64,000 bases of DNA from Paenibacillus alginolyticus DSM 5050 = NBRC 15375 (GCF_000422905.1 NZ_AUGY01000001.1:300711-364710); one strand, 5' to 3'. Positions 24,982 through 34,373 are shown, counted from the stretch's first letter. Program-made: numbers and translations. The notes: generated by a model not told the origin, from the sequence alone.

Positions 24982-25026
24982 AAAAAAAGCCCTCAACGCC
25001 ACATTCGCAGTGTTGAAGGCTTTTTC
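24982..25026. terminator. bidirectional Rho-independent terminator
   Basis: GCCCTCAACGC (24989-24999) pairs with GTGTTGAAGGC (25010-25020) with two mismatches. T-runs flank it on both strands, so it ends the carbonic anhydrase gene from the right and closes the decayed gene from the left. Confidence 0.75.
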
Positions 25027-25057
25027 GTTTGTTTTTTGGCTAGCTCATATGACTTTT

Positions 25058-25636
25058 TTAAGATTCGGATCCATCTGACTCATAACCGGCTTCCACCAAA
25101 TCTAGTCGACCTGATTCGGGATCCATGATGAGACCGTGAACAGGTATATTTTTTGGAAGCAAGGGATGGTTTCGAATGATGTTAACACTTTTCTCAATGC
25201 CTTCGCGCACATGATTAAAGCCTGTTAACCAGCGAGACAAGTCGATACCTGAATGTCCGAGTGTCTCAATGACATCATCGGAGATGCCTCTGTTTTTTGC
25301 TTTCGCAATCACATCTTCAGAATTTAATCCCGTCATACCGCAGTCGTAATGTCCAATAACGAATATTTCATCAGCTTCTAACTGGTAGACAGCGACGATA
25401 ATACTACGCATAACACTCCCGAAAGGGTGAGAGACAATCGCTCCGGCATTTTTGATGATTTTGGCATCACCATTGTGAAGACTCATGGCTTTAGGCAGCA
25501 GTTCGACCAGCCGCGTATCCATGCAAGTAAGAACAACCATCCGTTTGTCTGGAAATTTCGTAGTCAAAAACTCTTGATACTGCTTGGTTTCTACGAATTC
25601 CTTATTATAGTTCAAAATTTCGCTAATTAATGACAT
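25058..25636 (-). CDS. beta-class carbonic anhydrase
   Basis: 192 aa zinc enzyme interconverting CO2 and bicarbonate. The zinc ligands are visible in LTCMDTRL (Cys, with the Asp-Arg dyad) and GHYDCGM (His and Cys). Size and motifs match the small beta-carbonic anhydrases of Bacillales (YtiB/YvdA-type). The start follows CCTGGAGGGAAACC. It reads away from the M32 peptidase, beside an IscA-like gene. Confidence 0.9.
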   Translation of the reverse strand: MSLISEILNYNKEFVETKQYQEFLTTKFPDKRMVVLTCMDTRLVELLPKAMSLHNGDAKIIKNAGAIVSHPFGSVMRSIIVAVYQLEADEIFVIGHYDCGMTGLNSEDVIAKAKNRGISDDVIETLGHSGIDLSRWLTGFNHVREGIEKSVNIIRNHPLLPKNIPVHGLIMDPESGRLDLVEAGYESDGSES

Positions 25637-25688
25637 GGTTTCCCTCCAGGTAAGTTGATGTGCTGCTTGTCTGTATTCTTGGCAGCTT

Positions 25689-26015
25689 TTATCTTTTGTC
25701 GACCAAGCTCATACTCGCATTATAAATTTGATTATCACTCTTAAGTATATAGGATTTATTTCCTTCATGGTAGTCGATTTTCATGTTTTCTTCAAAAAAT
25801 ATCTCATCTTTGGCTTTATAAATGAGCTTGAAAGTTTCGGTTTCAGCGGTAAGATCATCAGCATTTGCTTGGGAAACGAGCCAAAGGGTAGGTACACCGT
25901 TCACAGAGCAGCCGCAATCTTCAGTATCAAAAACTAGCTTTAAAATAGTTTCATTCTGGTCAGAAGTAAATGGTGTCAATCTATGAATAGCTGTATCTGT
26001 AAACGTGATTTTCAT
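25689..26015 (-). CDS. IscA/HesB-like iron-sulfur biosynthesis family protein
   Basis: 108 aa. MKITFTDTAIHRL and TEDCGCSVNGVP match the short Fe-S_biosyn family (B. subtilis YqkB type), which keeps a C-G-C in the middle but lacks the C-terminal CxC of true IscA. The start 30 bases inside the longest frame follows AAGGAGATGACTCAT. It could have a role in iron-sulfur cluster handling; function in this subfamily is not established. Confidence 0.7.
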   Translation of the reverse strand: MKITFTDTAIHRLTPFTSDQNETILKLVFDTEDCGCSVNGVPTLWLVSQANADDLTAETETFKLIYKAKDEIFFEENMKIDYHEGNKSYILKSDNQIYNASMSLVDKR

Positions 26016-26158
26016 ATGAGTCATCTCCTTCGAATGGTTGAACAAAAAGGCTTCTTACAGAAAGCTTGTCATTATTTTATCATACCCAAGCATAAATTTG
26101 ATTCTGAATAGGGGACGAAGTATGATAAAATAAGAAACTTTTGGGAGGAGATTAGAGC

Positions 26159-27679
26159 ATGAGTGTGCAAGCAGCCCCAGCAAAGCTGGAATCTTTCAAG
26201 GCCTATGTCCGCAAAATGAAGCAGTATGAGGAGGCCATCGCCTTAATTTATTGGGATATGCGTACCGGCGCTCCAAAAAAAGGAATAGAAACTCGTTCCG
26301 AAGTTGTCGGAGAGCTATCCACCGAAGTTTTCCGTATGTCTACATCCGATGAGATGGGAAGTTATTTGGACTTTTTCATGCAGCCTTCCGAACTTGAGAA
26401 GCTAGATGCCATTTCCAAAAAAATGGTCGTAGAATGCAAAAAAGAATATGATCGCAGTAAAAAAATACCGGCCGAGAAATATCAGGCCTATGTCGTCCTT
26501 ACCTCGCAAGCAGAATCCGCGTGGGAAGATGCAAAGCATAACTCCGATTGGGCTTCGTTCCAGCCTTATTTGGAGAAAATCGTAGCGACAACCCAAGAGT
26601 TTATCGAGTTATGGGGCTACGAGGGCAATAAATACAACACCTTGCTGGACATGTATGAGCCGGGAATGACAGTTGAGAAATTGGACGAAGTATTCGGTGC
26701 GCTGCGTGAAAAAGCGGTTCCCTTACTTCAGCGTATTCAAACTTCAGCTAATCAGCCTAATCGATCCTTTTTGGATCAACAATTTGAAATTAGCAAGCAG
26801 AAGAAGTTCTCACTTTCCATTTTGAAGCAAATGCAGTATGACTTTGAAGCTGGCCGATTAGATGAAACGGTGCATCCTTTTGCGACGGCGTTAAATCCAG
26901 GTGATGTTCGGATCACAACACGCTATTTGCTGAATGACATCACGTCCGCTTTGTTTGGAACGATTCATGAGGGTGGACATGCGCTGTATGAGCAAAATAT
27001 ATCCAAAGACTTAGTAGGTACGAATCTATGCACAGGAACATCGATGGGTATTCACGAGTCACAGTCCCGCTTCTGGGAAAATGTGATCGGCCGCAGTAAA
27101 GAGTTCTGGAGTCGCTACTATGGCGAGCTGCAAACGACGTTTAGCGGGCAAATTGATGATGTGGACGTGGATTCCTTCTATCGTGCTATTAACCATATTG
27201 AGCCTTCATTAATCCGCATTGAAGCCGATGAATTGACTTACAACTTACATATTATGATTCGCTACGAGTTGGAAAAAGGGTTATTCAACGGTACGATTGC
27301 CGTAGCTGATCTGCCTAAAGCTTGGAATGCCAAATATGAAGAGTATTTGGGCGTGGTTCCTGCGAATGACGGCGAAGGTGTACTCCAGGATGTGCACTGG
27401 TCTGGTGGCGCATTTGGTTATTTCCCGTCCTATGCTCTCGGTAATATGTACGCGGCGCAATTCACGCATACCCTTCGTAAAGAGCTACCGAATTTCGATA
27501 GCTTGATTGCAGAAGGCAATCTGGTGCCGATCAAGGAATGGCTAACGGACAAAGTATACCGACATGGCAAGCTTTTGACGCCGAATGAAATCATTCGTGA
27601 TGTGACGGGTGAAGAGCTGAATCCCGAGTACCTGGTTCAATATTTGGAAGAGAAGTACCAAACGGTTTATGGTATTTAA
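26159..27679 (+). CDS. M32 family carboxypeptidase (Taq type)
   Basis: 506 aa cytoplasmic metallo-carboxypeptidase. The zinc site HEGGHALYEQ has the HExxH-like motif of the family (H-E-G-G-H), and the third ligand region lies in MGIHESQSRFWEN. Further conserved segments are DVRITTRY and GYFPSYALGNMYAAQ. ATG follows GGGAGGAGATTAGAGC. It is monocistronic, followed by a terminator at 27687. Confidence 0.92.
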   Translation: MSVQAAPAKLESFKAYVRKMKQYEEAIALIYWDMRTGAPKKGIETRSEVVGELSTEVFRMSTSDEMGSYLDFFMQPSELEKLDAISKKMVVECKKEYDRSKKIPAEKYQAYVVLTSQAESAWEDAKHNSDWASFQPYLEKIVATTQEFIELWGYEGNKYNTLLDMYEPGMTVEKLDEVFGALREKAVPLLQRIQTSANQPNRSFLDQQFEISKQKKFSLSILKQMQYDFEAGRLDETVHPFATALNPGDVRITTRYLLNDITSALFGTIHEGGHALYEQNISKDLVGTNLCTGTSMGIHESQSRFWENVIGRSKEFWSRYYGELQTTFSGQIDDVDVDSFYRAINHIEPSLIRIEADELTYNLHIMIRYELEKGLFNGTIAVADLPKAWNAKYEEYLGVVPANDGEGVLQDVHWSGGAFGYFPSYALGNMYAAQFTHTLRKELPNFDSLIAEGNLVPIKEWLTDKVYRHGKLLTPNEIIRDVTGEELNPEYLVQYLEEKYQTVYGI

Positions 27680-27686
27680 CATGTTT

Positions 27687-27735
27687 AAAGCAGCATCTTG
27701 AGGCAGGAATATGGCCTTGGGGTGCTGCTTTTTTA
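27687..27735 (+). terminator. Rho-independent terminator
   Basis: AAAGCAGCATC (27687-27697) pairs with GGTGCTGCTTTTTT (27721-27734) 8 bases after the M32 peptidase gene, ending in a T-run. Confidence 0.8.
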
Positions 27736-27947
27736 TGTTCTATTGGATGAATGTGGTTTTTTAAAATCGTGAATTGGCAGTAAAAAGTACAACAATTGCT
27801 GCCAAGATCCAGCCTTACACCCTTCGCTGTTGCATAATGTACAACAATTTGGCCCTATATAGACCATTTCGCAACCAGAAAATCAATATTAACCGACTTC
27901 TGGGCTCCTGCATAGGATACAGTACTACTTTTATCGGAGGGACGTCT

Positions 27948-28961
27948 ATGAACAATCGGAAAAGATGGGGATTCACATTATCCGCCGTCCTGCTGCTTAG
28001 TGTAATCGTTTCGGCGTGCGGAACGAAAACTCAAGAAACCACTAAGGTTCGTATTGGTGAAGTCACGCGATCAATCTTTTATGCACCGCAGTATGTGGCT
28101 TTAGAGCAAGGGTTTTTCAAGGATGAGGGGCTTGATGTTGAATTGACCACTACACCAGGTGGCGACAAAACGATGACAGCCTTACTGTCAAACGCTATTG
28201 ATGTAGCTTTAGTTGGATCGGAAACGTCGATCTACGTATCTCAACAAGGCTCGGATGATCCGGTTATCAATTTTGCTCAACTGACACAAACAGATGGTAC
28301 CTTCCTGGTTGCCCGGAAGAAAGTGGATAAGTTCGACTGGAACTCGCTCAAAGGCTCCGTTTTCCTCGGTCAACGAAAAGGCGGCATGCCTCAGATGGCA
28401 GGTGAATTCACATTGAAGAAGCACAATATCAACCCGCAAAAGGATCTCCAGCTCATCCAGAATATCGAATTTGCTAATATAGCATCCGCCTATGCATCGG
28501 GAACAGGGGAATATGTTCAGCTCTTCGAACCGCAAGCTTCCATTATTGAAAAAGAAGGCAAGGGCTTCGTTTTGGCTTCCTTTGGCGTGGAGAGCGGACA
28601 CCTGCCTTACACGGTTTTTATGGCGAAACAAAGCTTCATGAAATCAAATTCAAATACAGTGCAGAAGTTCACTAATGCGGTACAACGTGCGCAGCTTTGG
28701 GTTGCAGCGAAAAGTGTGGATGAAATCACGAATGCCGTTTTGCCTTATTTTAAAGATATCGATGTGGAAATTGTAAAAAGTGTTGTCAAGCGCTATAAGG
28801 ATCAAGGATCATTCGCAACGGATGGTATTGTTGATGAACAAGAATGGAACAATTTGCTAGATGTGATGACTTCTGCCGGTGAATTGAAAGATAAGGTAGC
28901 TTGGAAAAAGCTAGTGAACAATACGTACGCAGAAAAAGCGAAATCGAACGTAAAACCGTAG
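27948..28961 (+). CDS. ABC transporter substrate-binding lipoprotein (NMT1/SsuA-like)
   Basis: 337 aa. Lipoprotein signal ends in VSACG. The mature part begins KVRIGEVTRSIFYAPQYVAL then EQGFFKDEGLDVEL, the usual opening of NMT1/ThiY/SsuA proteins. ATG 27948 follows CGGAGGGACGTCT; the upstream extension is not coding-like. The ligand cannot be told: relatives bind sulfonates, nitrate, thiamine precursors or guanidine-type compounds. The 200-base leader holds two copies of GTACAACAATT (27788 and 27840) but no riboswitch I recognise. Confidence 0.8.
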   Translation: MNNRKRWGFTLSAVLLLSVIVSACGTKTQETTKVRIGEVTRSIFYAPQYVALEQGFFKDEGLDVELTTTPGGDKTMTALLSNAIDVALVGSETSIYVSQQGSDDPVINFAQLTQTDGTFLVARKKVDKFDWNSLKGSVFLGQRKGGMPQMAGEFTLKKHNINPQKDLQLIQNIEFANIASAYASGTGEYVQLFEPQASIIEKEGKGFVLASFGVESGHLPYTVFMAKQSFMKSNSNTVQKFTNAVQRAQLWVAAKSVDEITNAVLPYFKDIDVEIVKSVVKRYKDQGSFATDGIVDEQEWNNLLDVMTSAGELKDKVAWKKLVNNTYAEKAKSNVKP

Positions 28962-29010
28962 TCATCAATATTAGGCATGTCGATGAATCGAACAAGAGGG
29001 GAGTACGAAC

Positions 29011-29781
29011 ATGGAGACAGCTGTGACTGTAAAAGACGTGACACAAGTTTATGTGACCGAGGAACGAGCTACACTTGCTGTAGAGCAGATTGATTTTGAA
29101 ATCCAGCGCGGTGAATTCGTTAGTCTGATCGGTCCAAGTGGCTGTGGGAAGACAACTCTCTTATCGATCATAGCCGGGCTCATTCATCCGACAGCGGGTA
29201 CGGTGACGGTTGCGGGAGGAGTCGTAAACGGCCCATCGACAAGAGTGGGATATATGCTTCAGCAGGATTATTTATTTCCTTGGCGGTCGATTGAAGACAA
29301 TTCTTGTATGGGATTGGAAATTACAGGAACGTTAACCAAAGAGAATAAACAGGGTGTGCTTCATTTATTGGATGAAATGGGGCTGCTCGGCTTCAAAGAC
29401 TATTATCCCGCTCAGCTATCCGGGGGCATGCGTCAGCGGGTTGCGTTAGTTCGAACATTAGCCACAGATCCTGAACTACTTCTACTGGATGAACCGTTCT
29501 CCGCACTAGATTATCAAACCAAGCTTCAGCTGGAGGATTTGGTTGTAGAAACGCTTCGTGCGAAGAAAAAGACGGCTCTCCTCGTGACACACGATATCTC
29601 TGAGGCGATAGCGATGAGTGATCGTATCATTGTGCTGGATCCTAATCCGGGACGAATTCGCAAAGAATTTATCATTCCGCAGGAAATTCGGTCATCCGTG
29701 CCTTTCGCAGCGCGGGAACTGCCTGATTTCCATGTTCTCTTTCGATTGATTTGGCAGGAGTTTGGGGGGCGTACATCATGA
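29011..29781 (+). CDS. ABC transporter ATP-binding protein (SsuB/TauB-like)
   Basis: 256 aa. Walker [15 protein letters not shown]-loop [12 protein letters not shown], signature [15 protein letters not shown], Walker [13 protein letters not shown] and switch [13 protein letters not shown] are all intact. The FPWR Q-loop is typical of the nitrate/sulfonate/taurine class. ATG follows GAGGGGAGTACGAAC, 49 bases after the binding-protein gene, and the end overlaps the permease gene by four bases. Confidence 0.9.
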   Translation: METAVTVKDVTQVYVTEERATLAVEQIDFEIQRGEFVSLIGPSGCGKTTLLSIIAGLIHPTAGTVTVAGGVVNGPSTRVGYMLQQDYLFPWRSIEDNSCMGLEITGTLTKENKQGVLHLLDEMGLLGFKDYYPAQLSGGMRQRVALVRTLATDPELLLLDEPFSALDYQTKLQLEDLVVETLRAKKKTALLVTHDISEAIAMSDRIIVLDPNPGRIRKEFIIPQEIRSSVPFAARELPDFHVLFRLIWQEFGGRTS

Positions 29782-30620
29782 GTGATGGTCAAAAGCAGGC
29801 GCGTCTCAACGAAAATGCAGGAGAAATGCTTACACAACAAGTTCATCAGCAATTTTTGGCTGTAAGGAAAAAGAAAACAAACTATGTAAGGCTAGTTCAA
29901 CTAGCTATCCTGCTGTTGTTTTTTTTCCTCTGGGAAGTGGCTGCCCGTTTAAAGTGGATCGATGTGCTGCTTTTTAGTTATCCAACGAAAGTTTTTAAGC
30001 TGCTCTGGGATAAACTCCTTGATGGCAGTCTCCTTCCGCATGTGGGCGTAACGGTCGTTGAAACTATTATCGGCTTTGTGCTAGGCACTTTGTTCGGCAC
30101 AGCGTTAGCTGTTGTGATTTGGTGGTCGCCGTTTCTCTCCCGCGTGCTTGATCCTTATATTGTCGTGCTGAATAGTATGCCTAAAGTAGCGCTTGGACCG
30201 TTATTTATCGTAGGTTTGGGCCCTGGCTTGCTTTCGATTATTGCGACTACGCTTTCGATAACCGTTATTATCACCACCTTGGTCGTCTACGGGAGCTTCA
30301 AAGAGGTGGACTACAACTATGTAAAGGTTGTCACTTTATTTGGAGGCAATCAGAGAAAAGTGTTCTTAAAGGCTATACTTCCCGCTTCATTTCCCGCCAT
30401 TGTCTCGACGTTGAAAGTGAATGTAGGTCTGGCATGGATCGGTGTGATCGTAGGCGAATTTCTCGTTTCGCAAATGGGTCTTGGTTATTTAATTATATAT
30501 GGCTTTCAAGTATTTAATTTTACACTGGTTATCTCTACTTTGTTCGTCATTGCGATTGTGGCTACAGTCATGTATCAAATTGTGTCCAAACTGGAAAAAA
30601 GAATGACAAAACATCGATAA
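29778..30620 (+). CDS. ABC transporter permease (SsuC/TauC-like)
   Basis: 280 aa with about six membrane spans and the EAA-type loop ([25 protein letters not shown]). ATG overlaps the ATPase gene stop by four bases (ATGA); the longer frame starts inside that gene. With the preceding two genes it forms a complete importer of the NMT1 type. Confidence 0.88.
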   Translation: MSDGQKQARLNENAGEMLTQQVHQQFLAVRKKKTNYVRLVQLAILLLFFFLWEVAARLKWIDVLLFSYPTKVFKLLWDKLLDGSLLPHVGVTVVETIIGFVLGTLFGTALAVVIWWSPFLSRVLDPYIVVLNSMPKVALGPLFIVGLGPGLLSIIATTLSITVIITTLVVYGSFKEVDYNYVKVVTLFGGNQRKVFLKAILPASFPAIVSTLKVNVGLAWIGVIVGEFLVSQMGLGYLIIYGFQVFNFTLVISTLFVIAIVATVMYQIVSKLEKRMTKHR

Positions 30621-30690
30621 GGCTTGCCACTTTTTGCCCAAAATGAAATAATTAGCCCATAGTTAAAACCAGCAAAGAGGTGACAAAGCT

Positions 30691-31650
30691 ATGGGTTTTC
30701 GTGTGCTCAAAACAGCGCTTGCGGTCGTTATAGCGATGTATCTAGCGCACGTATTAGATGTGAAATCGCCTGCGGCAGCGGGACTTCTCGCTATTCTGGG
30801 TATCGAAGTGACGAAGAAAAAAGGGATTCAAAGTGCACTTCATCGGATCGGAGCATCTATGCTCGCGCTTCTTACTGGTTCTCTTCTTTTTATGGTATTA
30901 GGGTTCCATGTGTGGGTAGTGGGTATATTCATCCTCGTTGTGTTCCCTATCCTGCATCGGCTGCGCATTACAGAGGGTGCTGTGACTGGGGCCGTTGTCA
31001 TGCTGCATCTCTTCGCCTATGAGTCTGCCGGATGGACGGCAGTACTGAATGAAATATTACTTCTGCTCATAGGACTGGGTACTGCAACAATCATCAACAT
31101 CGCCTATATGCCTAAGACGGATAAAGCGATCGAGGCGCATAAGCAAAGAATCGAGTCGCTATTCTCGGATATTTTTGTAAACATGGCTAAGCATTTGAGA
31201 GACAATACCGTAATATGGGACGGCAAGGAGCTTTTGGAAGTAAGTGAAGAGATCAATCATGGGGCAGGACTGGCAAAACGTACGATGGAGAATACACTCA
31301 TTTTCGGAGGAGACCCCTATTTGCAGGTGTATTTCTTTATGAGGGGTGAACAGTTGGAGTCTATTCATCGGATGATCGATCTGGTGGCCCAAGTGTATCA
31401 AACCTTGCCGCAGGGGGAGTGGGTGGCTGCGATTCTTGAAGATATTAGTCAATCGGTTAAGGAAGATTACTATACGGGTGAAGCGGAGAAAGAATTGCAA
31501 GCTCTGGATGCTCGTTATAAACAGCTGCCTTTGCCGGAGAGCCGGGAAGAATTCGAGGTGCGATCTGCCATTTTACAGCTTAACAGGGAGCTTATGCAAT
31601 ATTTATCTATAGCCAAAAAGCAAAAAAAACAGCGTCCACAGGCGGGTTGA
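30691..31650 (+). CDS. ArAE/DUF939 family membrane protein (putative aromatic acid exporter)
   Basis: 319 aa. Four to five membrane spans in residues 1-140 with AVVIAMYLAHVLDVKSPAAA, then IEVTKKKGIQSALHRIGAS, and a helical C-terminal cytoplasmic domain. This is the layout of ArAE_1/DUF939 proteins such as YqjA. Transport of aromatic acids is assigned by family name only. ATG 30691 follows AAAGAGGTGACAAAGCT. Confidence 0.8.
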   Translation: MGFRVLKTALAVVIAMYLAHVLDVKSPAAAGLLAILGIEVTKKKGIQSALHRIGASMLALLTGSLLFMVLGFHVWVVGIFILVVFPILHRLRITEGAVTGAVVMLHLFAYESAGWTAVLNEILLLLIGLGTATIINIAYMPKTDKAIEAHKQRIESLFSDIFVNMAKHLRDNTVIWDGKELLEVSEEINHGAGLAKRTMENTLIFGGDPYLQVYFFMRGEQLESIHRMIDLVAQVYQTLPQGEWVAAILEDISQSVKEDYYTGEAEKELQALDARYKQLPLPESREEFEVRSAILQLNRELMQYLSIAKKQKKQRPQAG

Positions 31651-31722
31651 CTCTTAAAGATATGAGTATTTTTATATCGCAAAAATAATATAAAATAATT
31701 GTCACTCTAGACTACTGTCCTG

Positions 31723-31730
31723 CATACACT
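31723..31730 (+). promoter_or_regulatory. possible sporulation (sigma-E/K-like) -10 element upstream of cotE
   Basis: CATACACT at 31723-31730 matches the sigma-E -10 consensus CATACAnT. No good -35 is visible 14-15 bases upstream. cotE in B. subtilis is expressed under sigma-E and sigma-K, which makes the match meaningful but not proven. Confidence 0.35.
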
Positions 31731-31764
31731 TGTAATGAATGATTGTATGGAGGAGGTTGAAAGG

Positions 31765-32331
31765 ATGTCATTAGATAAAGATTTGCAAAGCAGAGAGATC
31801 ATAACAAAAGCTGTCTGCGGTAAAGGTCGCAAATTTTCGCATGTAAGTCATACCGTGACTCCGCCCTTTTCTCCGACCAGTATATTGGGCGCTTGGATTA
31901 TTAATAACCAATTCGAGGCGATCCAATCCGGAGATGGCGTAGAGGTAGTTGGTACTTATGATATCAACATCTGGTATTCTTACGATCGAAACACCAAAAC
32001 AGACGTAGCAAAAGAAACCGTTTCTTATGTAGAAATCGTTGGGCTAAGCTATCTGGACAAAAAACATAAGCCGACGACAGCCGAAGTTTCTGCTGTTGCG
32101 ACGCAAGAGCCTAACTGTGTGGAAGCTAGTATCTCTTCAAGTGGCAACAGCGTTATCATTCGGGTAGAACGTGAATTCTCAGTCGAGCTCATTGCCGAAA
32201 CGAAAGTTTTTGTCATTGTTAGCCCGTATGGTCCAAGTGACTTCGACGACAAGCATGTGGATTTCGATGACGGCGGCGATGGAGATTTCGAGGATCTCGA
32301 TGCCGATCTGCTTGAGGATGGATTGGATTAA
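31765..32331 (+). CDS. cotE: outer spore coat morphogenetic protein CotE
   Basis: 188 aa. REIITKAVCGKGRKFSHVSH and ILGAWIINNQFEAI match CotE, which directs assembly of the outer coat around the developing spore. The acidic tail (DFDDGGDGDFEDLDADL) is also typical. ATG 31765 follows GGAGGAGGTTGAAAGG; the upstream ATG at 31735 lacks a site. Position ahead of mutS is as in Bacillus. A perfect-stem terminator follows. Expression should be sporulation-specific. Confidence 0.92.
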   Translation: MSLDKDLQSREIITKAVCGKGRKFSHVSHTVTPPFSPTSILGAWIINNQFEAIQSGDGVEVVGTYDINIWYSYDRNTKTDVAKETVSYVEIVGLSYLDKKHKPTTAEVSAVATQEPNCVEASISSSGNSVIIRVEREFSVELIAETKVFVIVSPYGPSDFDDKHVDFDDGGDGDFEDLDADLLEDGLD

Positions 32332-32373
32332 GGAATCTTATACGCCAGTGTATGCGGGTGAAAGAGGTTCGGC

Positions 32374-32398
32374 AGAGGGCATTTGCCCTCTTTTTTGT
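32374..32398 (+). terminator. Rho-independent terminator of cotE
   Basis: AGAGGGC (32374-32380) pairs perfectly with GCCCTCT (32385-32391) around ATTT, followed by a run of T. Confidence 0.9.
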
Positions 32399-32475
32399 TT
32401 TATTTCAATAAATGGGCAGTAGTTCAGATATCGGGACTGTAAGGGTGGAATGAGATCGGAGAAGGGGCCAAATGG

Positions 32476-33942
32476 ATGGAAACATTCTTACTGCATGCAC
32501 AGGAAAAAGACGCGCTGGAGCTTGCGAATCTGATCCGTATACCCAGTGGATCTAAGCTGCCGGTCGATTGGCGAGGCCAGGTCGTGATTCATTGGGGAGC
32601 AACTCATGATGAGTGGCCGCAAAAACCGGCGCTGCAGCCCATCAGGGCTATTCTTAGGGCTCAGATGCGTTCGAAGCGTGAAGAACTGCTTCAATTACAC
32701 GGCATCAAGACTGTAGCTTGGGCTAATAGCCGAATTGCAAAGGATGAGCGATTGGCATTCACACATAAATATAAGGTTGCTGTATTTCATTTGCAGACAT
32801 TGATTGTTTATGAGAAGAACGAAACACTCCTGTTATCGGAGAAAGCTCTTTATAATCAAAGACAAATAAATGCCAACTCGGCCTACATAGAAGTGACACC
32901 AGATCGTGCCAATTTTCATGTCCGCAGGGCTAGCCGTGAGTCTGTAAAAGCTGTCTATGCGCTCGGCCTAGACTATGGCCTTGTCACCATAGGTGTATTG
33001 CCTAGCGGGCACACCTTAGTACTAGACGTGGATCCCGTTCCCAAGCTGAACGGGAAGCTGGTGCAGTTGTTCGCACAGGCGATCGATCGCTATGAGATCG
33101 CCATCTCGAAAGAGCTGCGGCGCATAGAGCGGGCGATGCTCGGGAGCGACCCCGAGTTTCTGCTGCTCAGCCCGCAGGGCAAGGTCGTCTTCGCCGACCG
33201 CTTCCTGACGCGGGATGGCGAAGTCGGCTGCGATGCCGTCGTGCTTAGCGGGCATCGCGTGATCTTGCCGCTGGCGGAGCTGCGCCCGCAGCCAAGCACA
33301 GACCCGCGCGAGCTGGCGAGGAACCTGCGATCTACGATGCAGCTCGCCGCGCGGAAGATCGACGACGAGAGCCTCTCGTGGCTCTCGGGGGGCATGCCGG
33401 TGGGGGGCTACCCCCTCGGCGGACATATCCACTTCAGCCGCTGCTGGCTGAATGGGCATTTATTGCGCGCGCTCGATAACTACCTTGCGCTGCCTTTGAT
33501 CTTGATCGAGGGCGACACGACGCGGGAGCGTCGCCCCAGGTACGGCTTCCTAGGCGACTTCCGCAAGAAGTCGCATGGGGGCTTCGAGTACCGCACCCTG
33601 CCGAGCTGGATGCAGTCGCCTGATATTACGCGAGGTGTGTTCGCGCTAGCCTCGCTCATTGCTGACAACTATTGGCTGCTGCCTCGCCAGCCCTTGCAGG
33701 ATCCGGAGATCCAAACGGCTTACTATCGCGGGGATAAGCAGCGGCTTCAAGCGACAGTTGCTAAGCTTTGGCAGGATCTTGAGGAGCTGAAGGGATATGA
33801 CCTATTTGCTGCCGATTTGGATCGTCTCCGAGCAAGAATCACGTCGATGGAACCCTGGAACGAAAGAGCTGATTTTCGCAAAGCTTGGAAAATTGCACCC
33901 TACCATCGTAAAGAAGCTATTGAAGAACAAATCATGTTATAA
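32476..33942 (+). CDS. putative amidoligase (COOH-NH2 ligase-type) protein
   Basis: 488 aa. The central part, with SDPEFLLLSPQGKVV, then LAELRPQPSTDPREL and GGYPLGGHIHFS, matches the putative amidoligase family of the glutamine-synthetase/gamma-glutamylcysteine-ligase fold. The catalytic-type Glu/His residues are visible (PEF, ELRP, GGHIHF). Such enzymes join carboxyl to amine groups, possibly on peptides or the cell wall; the substrate here is unknown. Residues ~180-390 are encoded in much GC-richer DNA than the two ends. ATG 32476 follows GGAGAAGGGGCC. It lies between cotE and mutS. Confidence 0.7.
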   Translation: METFLLHAQEKDALELANLIRIPSGSKLPVDWRGQVVIHWGATHDEWPQKPALQPIRAILRAQMRSKREELLQLHGIKTVAWANSRIAKDERLAFTHKYKVAVFHLQTLIVYEKNETLLLSEKALYNQRQINANSAYIEVTPDRANFHVRRASRESVKAVYALGLDYGLVTIGVLPSGHTLVLDVDPVPKLNGKLVQLFAQAIDRYEIAISKELRRIERAMLGSDPEFLLLSPQGKVVFADRFLTRDGEVGCDAVVLSGHRVILPLAELRPQPSTDPRELARNLRSTMQLAARKIDDESLSWLSGGMPVGGYPLGGHIHFSRCWLNGHLLRALDNYLALPLILIEGDTTRERRPRYGFLGDFRKKSHGGFEYRTLPSWMQSPDITRGVFALASLIADNYWLLPRQPLQDPEIQTAYYRGDKQRLQATVAKLWQDLEELKGYDLFAADLDRLRARITSMEPWNERADFRKAWKIAPYHRKEAIEEQIML

Positions 33943-34031
33943 TAGTGTATCTATATAGTGAATCTATAGAGATTTGAAATGGTTTTATTCTGTGCATAGG
34001 GATTCGCAGTTAGATGCTGCATTTACAGCTG

Positions 34032-34272
34032 AATAAGAGCCTCCAGAAGCTGCTATTTTACATAAAAGCGATGCAGGTTGATGGATAGCGGTCTTTAGGG
34101 GCTCTTATAATGAGAAATCATTGGAAAATAGAGCAAATTCGATTTGATAAAAGCCTTTAGAAGCTTCTATTTGGGCTAAAAGTAATAAAAATGGACGGTT
34201 TGCAGTCTCTAGAGACTCTTATTTCAGAATTCATTGGAAAATGTTAAAAAATAGCAGTCTTTGGAGGCTCGT
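34032..34272. repeat. array of imperfect inverted repeats (five units) upstream of mutS
   Basis: Forward units AATAAGAGCCTCCAGAAGCT (from 34032) and ATAAAAGCCTTTAGAAGCTT (from 34147) alternate with inverted units at 34085-34110, 34201-34224 and 34251-34272. Units 1-2 and 3-4 can each fold into a hairpin. The sequence CATTGGAAAAT follows both pairs, giving a period of about 115 bases. Related units recur at 63600. The rest of the 430-base gap to mutS shows nothing else I can support. Confidence 0.7.
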
Positions 34273-34373
34273 CCTCTGAAATTCTTTTTGCTTTTTGCAA
34301 ACATATGAAAATGAAGTTTGATAGTTTCATAGATTTTGTCAATGAATATAGTGATTGGTTGGAGGAACGCAAG

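Noticed and set aside
27730..27947. possible riboswitch upstream of the NMT1-type transporter
   Set aside because: I looked for guanidine-I, TPP and SAM motif sequences and found no convincing match.
32171..32422. 83-codon frame overlapping cotE
   Set aside because: It lies in another frame of cotE's acidic tail and runs across its terminator; it has no protein-like pattern.
33022..33459. 145-codon minus-strand frame in the amidoligase gene
   Set aside because: Long antisense frames are expected in GC-rich coding DNA; the plus-strand frame carries family motifs.
34305..34373. extended MutS N-terminus from ATG 34305
   Set aside because: The extension is unlike MutS, and GTG 34374 has a strong ribosome site giving the usual N-terminus.
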